DNA of 33,621 bases from Pseudomonadota bacterium (GTDB lineage Bacteria; Pseudomonadota; Gammaproteobacteria; Acidiferrobacterales; Acidiferrobacteraceae). The notes under the pieces were generated by a model, which saw nothing but the letters and a program-made list of their open reading frames with translations, was not told the DNA's origin and did no database searches. The stretch is taken from the NCBI GenBank assembly GCA_021795715.1, contig JAJYPD010000018.1, positions 1 to 33,621 on the forward strand, read 5' to 3'. The translations under genes were made by a program, and so were the position numbers. Shown one piece after another: positions 17,875 to 23,952 of this stretch (the first letter of the stretch is position 1; each line of letters starts with the position of its first letter).

Positions 17875-18623
17875 TGCCGAAAGCGGATGATATCGTCATC
17901 GTCGAGCACGTCTCGAAGGAATTCATTCTCCACCACAACCGCGTCGACAGCCTGAAGGGACACTTTGTCGGCCTGTTCCACAAGCGCAACCGGCCCAGCA
18001 AGGAGCACTTCCAGGCCTTGTCCGATGTGTCCTTTTCCATCGGACCAGGCGAGGCCATCGGCCTGCTCGGCCGCAACGGCTCTGGCAAAAGCACGCTCCT
18101 GCAGATCATCGCGGGCATTTTGAAACCTACCAGCGGTTCCGTCGTCACCCGCGGGCGGGTGGCGCCCCTGATCGAACTCGGCGTGGGTTTCCATCCCGAG
18201 CTCACCGGCCTGGAAAACATCTACCTCAACGCCAGCCTGTATGGTCTGCGCAACCGCGATATCCGCCAGCGCGTGCAGGCCATCATCGAGTTTTCGGAAC
18301 TGGCTCATTTCATCGACATCCCGGTGAAGAATTATTCATCCGGCATGTACATGCGCCTTGGATTTTCCATCGCCGTGCATCTCGAACCAGACGTCATGCT
18401 GGCCGACGAAATCCTGGCCGTGGGCGATACGGCCTTTCAGGAAAAGTGCCGCAAGCGCATCGCCGAGATGCGGCGCAACGGCATGGGTATCGTCCTGGTC
18501 TCCCATGCCGAAGAACAGGTCCGCTCGCTTTGCGACTCCTTCGTCCGCCTCGACGGCGGACGCGTCGTCGAGGCCGGCCGTCTCAACAATCCGGTGCGCA
18601 CGCATGCGCGGGGCGGGGCCTGA
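17874..18623 (+). CDS. ABC transporter ATP-binding protein (Wzt/TagH-like, short form)
   Basis: This is the ATPase partner of the preceding permease in polysaccharide export. The 249 residues show Walker A GRNGSGKS (66-73), the signature YSSGM (154-158), Walker B VMLADE (174-179) and the switch histidine H211. The N-terminal HHNRVDSLKGHF...FQALSDVSF segment is typical of polysaccharide exporters. It stops about 30 residues after the H-loop and lacks the C-terminal carbohydrate-binding domain found in E. coli O9a-type Wzt. Such short forms usually export polymers without recognising a terminal cap. It is coupled by TGATG to the permease. Confidence 0.91.
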   Translation: MPKADDIVIVEHVSKEFILHHNRVDSLKGHFVGLFHKRNRPSKEHFQALSDVSFSIGPGEAIGLLGRNGSGKSTLLQIIAGILKPTSGSVVTRGRVAPLIELGVGFHPELTGLENIYLNASLYGLRNRDIRQRVQAIIEFSELAHFIDIPVKNYSSGMYMRLGFSIAVHLEPDVMLADEILAVGDTAFQEKCRKRIAEMRRNGMGIVLVSHAEEQVRSLCDSFVRLDGGRVVEAGRLNNPVRTHARGGA

Positions 18624-18773
18624 CACCCCATGTCGCGAAGCCGCCCCGCACCCAAGGCACATGGGAGATGGATGGCGAGGCCCGTGTCCGGGGCCGACGG
18701 CCACCGGGCGGATCCTGAGACACCACGGCAAAAGATAGCCTCGCTTATGTGCAAGGAGGAGCAGGACCGGGGC

Positions 18774-18825
18774 GGCCGGCGGCCGCCGCGCTATCCCGCC
18801 GGCCACGAAACCCTCCGGGGTTTCG
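18774..18825 (+). promoter_or_regulatory. Two tandem hairpins in the gap before mtaD, possible structured leader
   Basis: Hairpin 1 pairs 18774-18782 (GGCCGGCGG) with 18796-18804 (CCGCCGGCC), a perfect 9-bp GC stem with a 13-base loop. Hairpin 2 pairs 18806-18813 (CGAAACCC) with 18818-18825 (GGGTTTCG) around a TCCG tetraloop, and flanking CCGG sequences (18799-18802 and 18826-18829) could extend it at hairpin 1's expense. One A separates the two. A competing hairpin (GCGGCC 18772-18777 with GGCCGC 18781-18786) excludes hairpin 1. No T-run follows, so this does not look like a classic terminator. The mtaD start is 22 bases downstream. The remainder of 18624-18847 holds no gene I can support. 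Confidence 0.5.
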
Positions 18826-18847
18826 CCGGAACGTCCTGCATACACCC

Positions 18848-20152
18848 ATGAATGCCGATCTATGCATACGCGCCGGATGGATCATTCCGGTGGAACCCCA
18901 CCGCGCCGTCCTGAAGGATCACGCCATCATCGTCGATGAAGGCCAGATCGTGGCACTGGTTCCGGCATCGACGGAGATCCACGCGCAGACGGTCGTCGAC
19001 TTGCCCCATCATGTGTTGCTGCCGGGACTGGTCAATGCGCACACCCATGCGGCGATGACCCTGTTTCGCGGACTGGCCGACGATCTGCCCCTGGCCGAAT
19101 GGCTGGCGCAGCACATCTGGCCGGCAGAAGGCCGGTTCGTCGACGGCGCATTCGTGACCGACGGGACCGCGCTCGCGGTGCTGGAAATGATCCGCAGCGG
19201 CACGACCTGTTTCAACGACATGTACTTTTTCCCGGGCGAGACCGCCGCCGTCGTCGACAAGGCCGGCCTGCGCGCGACACTTGGGATGGTCGTCATTGAC
19301 GTCCCGACCGCGTGGGCGGCCGACACGCAGGGCTATTTGCGCCGCGGACTTGCCTTTTGCGATGCCTGGCGGCATCACCCCCGCATACGGGCGCTGTTTG
19401 CCCCCCATGCCCCCTACTCCGTGGGCGATGAAACTTTGCGGGCCATCCGCGTCCACGCCGATGAGCTCGACATGGGCCTGCACATGCACATCCACGAAAC
19501 CGCCGGGGAGATCCAGCAGGGCCTGGAACGCTACGGCATGCGGCCGCTGGCGCGTCTGGACGCGCTCGGCGTGGTCAACAGCGAACTCATCGCCGTGCAC
19601 ATGACGGCGCTGACCGACGCGGAGATGGCCCTCTGCGCCGAGCGTGGCGTCAGTATCGCCCACTGCCCGGAATCGAACCTGAAGATCGCCGCAGGCATCT
19701 CCCCGGTGACGAGCCTGATCCGCCAGGGCGTGAATGTCGCGCTCGGCACCGATGGGGCCGCAAGCAACAACGATCTCGACATGTTCGGGGAGATGCGTAC
19801 CGCGGCTTTGCTGGCCAAGGGCACCAGCGGCGATGCCACAGCCGTGCCCGCCGTAACAGCGCTTGAGATGGCGACTCTAAACGGCGCACGCGCCCTCGGT
19901 CTGGCCGATCAGATCGGATCGCTGGTCCCGGGCAAGGCGGCCGACATCATCGCCGTCGATCTGTCGCCGGCGGCCACTCAGCCGGTCTACGATCCCCTGT
20001 CCCAGCTCGTCTATGCCGCCAGCCGCGACCAGGTGACCGACGTCTGGGTCGGTGGACGGCCGCTCATGCGCCACCGCCAGATGCTGACGCTGGATGAGCA
20101 ATCCATTCTCGCCAAGGCCAAGACATGGCGCACGAAGATTCGCACCGCATAA
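18848..20152 (+). CDS. mtaD: 5-methylthioadenosine / S-adenosylhomocysteine deaminase (TRZ/ATZ family amidohydrolase)
   Basis: This metal-dependent amidohydrolase probably deaminates methylthioadenosine (to methylthioinosine) and/or S-adenosylhomocysteine. The 434 residues carry the metal-binding HTH (H65 and H67 in VNAHTHAAMTLFRG), the later histidines in HMHIHETAGE and SIAHCPESNLK, and the GTDGAASNNDLDM metal/catalytic aspartate segment. A small beta domain formed by both ends carries PGKAADIIAVDL. A longer frame exists, but the ATG at 18848 gives the family N-terminus. It lies in the same relation to ubiG and a HAD phosphatase as Pseudomonas PA3170, the methylthioadenosine deaminase gene. 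Chlorohydrolase annotations of this family are older names. The SD is weak. Confidence 0.88.
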   Translation: MNADLCIRAGWIIPVEPHRAVLKDHAIIVDEGQIVALVPASTEIHAQTVVDLPHHVLLPGLVNAHTHAAMTLFRGLADDLPLAEWLAQHIWPAEGRFVDGAFVTDGTALAVLEMIRSGTTCFNDMYFFPGETAAVVDKAGLRATLGMVVIDVPTAWAADTQGYLRRGLAFCDAWRHHPRIRALFAPHAPYSVGDETLRAIRVHADELDMGLHMHIHETAGEIQQGLERYGMRPLARLDALGVVNSELIAVHMTALTDAEMALCAERGVSIAHCPESNLKIAAGISPVTSLIRQGVNVALGTDGAASNNDLDMFGEMRTAALLAKGTSGDATAVPAVTALEMATLNGARALGLADQIGSLVPGKAADIIAVDLSPAATQPVYDPLSQLVYAASRDQVTDVWVGGRPLMRHRQMLTLDEQSILAKAKTWRTKIRTA

Positions 20153-20166
20153 CAGGAGAACCCGTC

Positions 20167-20871
20167 ATGGTTCAGACGCACAACGCAGACCCGGCCGAAC
20201 TGACGCGCTTTGAGGCCGTTGCCCACCACTGGTGGGATCTCCAGGGTCCACTGAAGACCCTGCATGGCATCAACCCTTTGCGCCTGCAATACATAACGGA
20301 GCGCGCCACCCTCGCGGGCGCGCGGGTGCTGGATGTCGGCTGTGGCGGCGGCATCCTGAGCGAGGCACTGGCCCGCCAGGGCGCCGAAGTCACCGGTATC
20401 GATCTCGCCCATGAGGCGCTGCTCGTTGCGCGTTTGCATGCCGCCGAAGAAAAACTGAGCATCGATTATCGTGAAATGGCGGTCGAACAGCTCGCCGGCA
20501 CGGAAGCCGGCCGTTTCGATGTGGTGACCTGCCTTGAAATGCTCGAACATGTACCCGACCCGGCCTCCGTGGTCACGGCCTGCGCGCGGCTGGTCAAGCC
20601 CGGCGGCCAGGTGTTTTTTTCGACCATCAACCGCAATCCGCGGGCGTGGCTCATGGCCGTACTGGGCGCGGAGTACCTCCTGAACATCATCCCCCGCGGC
20701 ACCCATGAATACGCCCGTTTCATCCAGCCGGCTGAACTCGGGCAATGGATCCGCGCCGCAGGGCTTGCGTTGCAAGACGTGCACGGCGTGCGCTACATCC
20801 CCTTCCTGGAACACTACACCCTGACGGCCCACGTCGACGTCAATTACCTCGTCTGGGCGCAGCGCCCCTAG
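20167..20871 (+). CDS. ubiG: Bifunctional ubiquinone O-methyltransferase (UbiG)
   Basis: UbiG performs both O-methylations in ubiquinone synthesis, using S-adenosylmethionine. The 234 residues begin with the typical ELTRFEAVAHHWWDLQGPLKTLHGINPLRLQY-type region (11-42). They carry motif I LDVGCGGGILSE (55-66), the acidic ribose-binding GIDLA, and TCLEMLEHVPDP. The membrane-interacting LLNIIPRGTHEYARFI segment distinguishes UbiG from generic methyltransferases. The ATG at 20167 has AGGAG 8 bases upstream. It is 14 bases past mtaD and overlaps the next gene by one base (TAGTG). Its product S-adenosylhomocysteine is a possible substrate of the neighbouring deaminase. Confidence 0.95.
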   Translation: MVQTHNADPAELTRFEAVAHHWWDLQGPLKTLHGINPLRLQYITERATLAGARVLDVGCGGGILSEALARQGAEVTGIDLAHEALLVARLHAAEEKLSIDYREMAVEQLAGTEAGRFDVVTCLEMLEHVPDPASVVTACARLVKPGGQVFFSTINRNPRAWLMAVLGAEYLLNIIPRGTHEYARFIQPAELGQWIRAAGLALQDVHGVRYIPFLEHYTLTAHVDVNYLVWAQRP

Positions 20872-21536
20872 TGGATACGGTTCTCTTCGACCTCGACGGC
20901 ACGCTGGCCGACACCGCTCCCGATCTCGCGCTGGCACTCGACAGTCTGCGCGCAGATCGCGGGCTGGCCCCGCTCGATCTGGCGGCGGTGCGCGCGCAGA
21001 CGCCCTACGGTACGGAGGCCCTGCTCGCCCTCGCTCTCGGTCTGCGGCCGGACGACCGGCATTACGAAGCGGTGCGCAGGGATTTTCTGGCCCGTTACGC
21101 CGGCTGCATCGGCACCGCCACCGTGGCCTTTCCGGGAGTGGCCGACACCCTCGCGGCGCTGGAGGCAAGCGGGCGACTCTGGGGCGTGGTCACGAACAAA
21201 CCCGAGGAACTCGCCGCCCGCGTTCTCGAAGGCCTGCGCCTTGCCGGTCGGCCGGGCTGTCTGATCGGCGGGGACACCGCGCGCCGCCGCAAGCCCCACC
21301 CCGACCCGCTCTGGCTTGCCTGCGAACGGCTCGGACGGCGGCCGGCCGAAGCCGTCTACGTGGGCGACGACCACACCGATATTCTCGCCGCGCGGGCCGC
21401 CGGCATGCCCGGACTGGTGGCGCTTTTTGGCTACGCGCCGGCCGACGCCGCGCACTGGGGCGCCGACGGGGTGCTACCGACGCCCGCTGCCCTCCTCACC
21501 TGGCTGCGCGACCGCCCTGGTCAATCCCCTGTGTAG
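20871..21536 (+). CDS. HAD phosphatase, probable MupP (MurNAc-6-P phosphatase) or Gph-like
   Basis: A HAD-superfamily subclass IA phosphatase of 221 residues. Motif I is DLDGTLADT (nucleophile D7, acid D9), motif II VVTNKP, motif III RRRKPHPDP, and motif IV VGDDHTDI. Two readings are possible. Family naming gives phosphoglycolate phosphatase (Gph), useful to an autotroph. Synteny (mtaD-ubiG-HAD, as in Pseudomonas PA3170-PA3171-PA3172) favours MupP, which dephosphorylates N-acetylmuramate-6-phosphate in cell-wall recycling. Segments such as GVVTNKP and HWGADGVL look MupP-like from memory. The GTG start at 20871 overlaps the ubiG TAG by one base and gives the correct N-terminus. Its 3' end overlaps the convergent queD by 16 bases. 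Confidence 0.88.
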   Translation: MDTVLFDLDGTLADTAPDLALALDSLRADRGLAPLDLAAVRAQTPYGTEALLALALGLRPDDRHYEAVRRDFLARYAGCIGTATVAFPGVADTLAALEASGRLWGVVTNKPEELAARVLEGLRLAGRPGCLIGGDTARRRKPHPDPLWLACERLGRRPAEAVYVGDDHTDILAARAAGMPGLVALFGYAPADAAHWGADGVLPTPAALLTWLRDRPGQSPV

Positions 21537-21877
21537 CGGCAACCGGCCGTGCAGGTTTCGTGGATCACGACCTGCGCAAGCCCCGGCAGATGAGGCTTCA
21601 GGGCCCGCCATATGTACCGCGCCAGATTCTCGCTGGTGGGATTCTCCAGACCCTCGATTTCGTTCAGATAGCGGTGATCGAGCCGGTCGAACAGGGGCCG
21701 GAAGGCCGCTGACACGTCGGCGAAATCCTGCACCCACCCCAGCTGCTCATCCACCGGGCCGCGCACATGGATCTCAATGCGAAACGAATGCCCGTGCAGC
21801 TGGCGGCATTTGTGGCCCTCGGGCACCGCCGGCAGGCGGTGCGCGGATTCGAGCGTAAAGGTCTTGAAGATTTCCAT
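21521..21877 (-). CDS. queD: 6-carboxy-5,6,7,8-tetrahydropterin synthase
   Basis: QueD converts 7,8-dihydroneopterin triphosphate to 6-carboxytetrahydropterin in the synthesis of queuosine and other 7-deazapurines. The 118 residues match the family (E. coli 121). Zinc ligands are H13 (ESAHRL) and H28/H30 in CRQLHGH, with catalytic C24. The VQDFADV segment, LDHRYLN (catalytic His) and the C-terminal HETCTAGCRY with the pterin-anchoring Glu are present. No queC, queE or queF lies nearby, so the pathway is scattered. It starts one base after the cbbY-like gene ends and converges with the HAD phosphatase gene with a coding overlap and no terminator. Confidence 0.95.
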   Translation of the reverse strand: MEIFKTFTLESAHRLPAVPEGHKCRQLHGHSFRIEIHVRGPVDEQLGWVQDFADVSAAFRPLFDRLDHRYLNEIEGLENPTSENLARYIWRALKPHLPGLAQVVIHETCTAGCRYTGD

Positions 21878-21878
21878 G

Positions 21879-22643
21879 TCATGACCCCGGATGGATGTCG
21901 CTCCACTGCTGGAGGACCGCCAGGTTGATCATCGGCCCGCCGGGATCGCGGCCGGCCAGATGGCGGAGCGGCTGGGCGGCCTCGCCCAGCTGGTCGACCA
22001 CCGTGAGCGCCCCGTCGAAGCGCTGGTCGCGGGTATAGTCGTTGACCGTGACGATCGTGCGCAGACCCGCCCCGAGCGCCGCCCGCAGGCCGTTTTCCGA
22101 ATCCTCGAAGGCCATGGCGCAAGCTGCCGGTCTCTGCAGCGCCGCCAGCGCGTAGGTATAGATGTCGGGCGCCGGCTTCTTGTGGCGCACGACGTCGCCT
22201 GCGGCAATGACCTGGAACCACGAGGCGCCATCGGGCCCGAGCGCCTGCAGGATGGGCACGAGATTCTCCGGCGTGGTGGTCGTGGCGATGGCGAGCAGGA
22301 GACCTGCGGCGCGCGCCTCCTCAAGCAACCGCCGGACACCCGGGCGCAACTGCACCCCGACAGTCGTGAGCCGATGGGCAAAGGCCTCGGTTTTGCGGGC
22401 GTGCAGCCGCCGGACCACCGCGTCCAGATCGCCTGCCGGCCGCCGCTCGGGGCTTACCTGGGTAAAATAATGGGTGAGCCGCTCCTTGCCTCCCGTGACC
22501 GCCAGCAACCGGCCATACAGGGCCACGTCCCAATCCACATCCAGGCCTTCGGCGCGGAAGGCCTCGTTGAAGGCGACGCGATGAAGATCGCGTTCGGTGT
22601 CGGCCAGGGTGCCATCCACATCAAAAATGAGTGCTTCCAACAT
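21879..22643 (-). CDS. cbbY: HAD phosphatase of the CbbY type (xylulose-1,5-bisphosphate phosphatase-like)
   Basis: CbbY removes xylulose-1,5-bisphosphate, a misfire product that inhibits Rubisco. The 254 residues show motif I FDVDGTLADTE (D8, D10) and the family-specific cap segment VTGGKERLTHYF (TGGKER at 50-55), which is the strongest evidence for CbbY rather than a generic HAD. The ATTTTPENL (motif II), KKPAPDIY (motif III lysine) and FEDSENGL (motif IV) segments follow. The ATG at 22643 has GGAG 5 bases upstream; a TTG one codon earlier is also possible. Rubisco genes are not in this window, so the Calvin-cycle role is inferred from the motif. It is divergent from dksA. Confidence 0.87.
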   Translation of the reverse strand: MLEALIFDVDGTLADTERDLHRVAFNEAFRAEGLDVDWDVALYGRLLAVTGGKERLTHYFTQVSPERRPAGDLDAVVRRLHARKTEAFAHRLTTVGVQLRPGVRRLLEEARAAGLLLAIATTTTPENLVPILQALGPDGASWFQVIAAGDVVRHKKPAPDIYTYALAALQRPAACAMAFEDSENGLRAALGAGLRTIVTVNDYTRDQRFDGALTVVDQLGEAAQPLRHLAGRDPGGPMINLAVLQQWSDIHPGS

Positions 22644-22690
22644 CAAATCTCCCTCTCGGTGCGTCCATCATCCGTCTGTCGGCGCTTTTC

Positions 22691-22720
22691 TTGCAGGTCC
22701 GGATCGTTTCTGGTATAGAT
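22691..22720 (+). promoter_or_regulatory. Candidate sigma70 promoter for dksA
   Basis: TTGCAG (22691-22696) and TATAGAT (22714-22720) are separated by 17 bases. The predicted start of transcription is about 40 bases before the dksA ATG. The 124-base gap between the divergent cbbY and dksA genes otherwise shows only the dksA SD (AGGAG at 22755-22759). Confidence 0.6.
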
Positions 22721-22767
22721 TCGCGCTTGCTCGCAAAGCCTATTGCCTGAGCGCAGGAGTCAATCGC

Positions 22768-23208
22768 ATGGCAGTCAGCAAAAAAAAGGAAGTTCAGGCT
22801 CTACTGCACGGCATCAAGCCCTATGTTGCCGTCGAGGGTGAAGATTACATGAATCCCAAGCAGCGGGAACATTTTCGCAAAGTCCTGCTGGCCTGGAAAG
22901 CGGAACTCTTGCAGGAAATCTCCCGCACCGTCCACACCATGCAAGACGAGACGGCCAATCACCCCGACCCCAATGACCGCGCGAGCCAGGAGACCGATAT
23001 GTCGCTTGAGCTGCGCAACCGCGAAAGGGAACGGAAACTGATCAAGAAGATCGAGGAAGCCATCGGCAAGATCGACGCCGACGATTACGGCTATTGCGAG
23101 AACTGCGGTGTGGAAATCGGCGTCCAGCGGCTCGAGGCGCGGCCTACGGCCACCTTGTGCATCGACTGCAAGACGCTCGATGAAATTCGCGAAAAACAGA
23201 TGGCCTGA
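22768..23208 (+). CDS. dksA: RNA polymerase-binding transcription factor DksA
   Basis: DksA enters the secondary channel of RNA polymerase and acts with ppGpp to retune rRNA and amino-acid promoters. The 146 residues (E. coli 151) contain the coiled coil with the tip motif DPNDRA (D67, D70, A72, the DxxDxA essential for activity). A four-cysteine zinc finger follows (C110, C113, C131, C134 in CENC and CIDC). The ATG at 22768 has AGGAG 8 bases upstream. Having all four cysteines makes this the canonical zinc form. It heads a plus-strand group with dedA, acs and yheT, though the 68-base gap after it may separate transcripts. Confidence 0.97.
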   Translation: MAVSKKKEVQALLHGIKPYVAVEGEDYMNPKQREHFRKVLLAWKAELLQEISRTVHTMQDETANHPDPNDRASQETDMSLELRNRERERKLIKKIEEAIGKIDADDYGYCENCGVEIGVQRLEARPTATLCIDCKTLDEIREKQMA

Positions 23209-23276
23209 GGGCCGCTGAACCCGGAGCGGAAGGGAACGGCTGGGGCCTGGGCCTGCAGCCCCTGCCGGATACCCAC

Positions 23277-23924
23277 TTGACGATAGACGCACTAGTCGGC
23301 CAGGCCGCCACTTTTCTGTTGAGTGTCATACGGCACTTCGGTTACGGCGGTATCCTGATCCTGATGGCGCTCGAAAGCGCCTGCATCCCCATCCCATCCG
23401 AAATCGTCCTCACCTTTTCGGGATATCTCGTGGGCGTGCACGCGCTGAATCTGGCGGGTGTCGTGCTCGCCGGCACTGCGGGGAATCTGCTGGGCTCCCT
23501 GATCGCCTATGCGATCGGGCTGTCCGGGGCCCGCCATCTCCTGGCATCGTATGGGCGCTACCTGCTCATTTCGCCCCGCGACATGGCCCGGGCGGACCGG
23601 TGGTTCGCCCGCCATGGGGAGGGAACGGTCTTCATCGGCCGGCTGCTGCCGGTGCTGCGAACCTTCATCTCGCTGCCGGCGGGCATCGCACGCATGCGGC
23701 TGGCCCCCTTCATCGGCTACTCGCTCGCCGGATCCGCCATCTGGTGCCTCGCGCTCACCGTCGCCGGCATGCGCCTTGGGCAGCACTGGCAGGCGCTCGG
23801 TCCCTACATGCACTGGCTCGACCGTGGTGTCGCCGCCGCCGGCCTCATCCTGGCTGCTCTCTATATCCGCAGCCACCGCCGCTCCGGTGACGCGCAAATG
23901 GCAAGCAAGCCGCCGAAACATTAA
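23277..23924 (+). CDS. DedA family membrane protein
   Basis: DedA (SNARE-associated/VTT) proteins are inner-membrane proteins; some members flip undecaprenyl phosphate or phospholipids and support envelope stability. The 215 residues contain the family signature ESACIPIPSEIVLTFSGYL (33-51), a glycine-rich AGTAGNLLGSLIAYAIG re-entrant segment, and FIGRLLPVLRTFISLPAGIARM with the conserved arginines. Further C-terminal membrane helices and a basic tail follow. The start is a TTG at 23277, the only in-frame candidate that leaves the N-terminal helix intact, with a weak GGA upstream. The exact substrate is unknown. It precedes acs by 28 bases. Confidence 0.9.
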   Translation: MTIDALVGQAATFLLSVIRHFGYGGILILMALESACIPIPSEIVLTFSGYLVGVHALNLAGVVLAGTAGNLLGSLIAYAIGLSGARHLLASYGRYLLISPRDMARADRWFARHGEGTVFIGRLLPVLRTFISLPAGIARMRLAPFIGYSLAGSAIWCLALTVAGMRLGQHWQALGPYMHWLDRGVAAAGLILAALYIRSHRRSGDAQMASKPPKH

Positions 23925-23952
23925 TATAACGATTTTGGGGGGTGGGCCGCTT

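Noticed and set aside
18740-18847. Known SAH riboswitch upstream of mtaD
   Set aside because: The gene function would fit, but the conserved core I know for that riboswitch is not present; only generic hairpins are seen.
18630-18851. 73-codon frame filling the gap before mtaD
   Set aside because: No SD, no recognisable motif, Arg and Pro-rich composition, and it covers the hairpin pair; I treat the gap as non-coding.
23209-23276. Terminator after dksA (GGGGC...GCCCC pairing)
   Set aside because: Only 5 pairs and no T-run; not enough to call.
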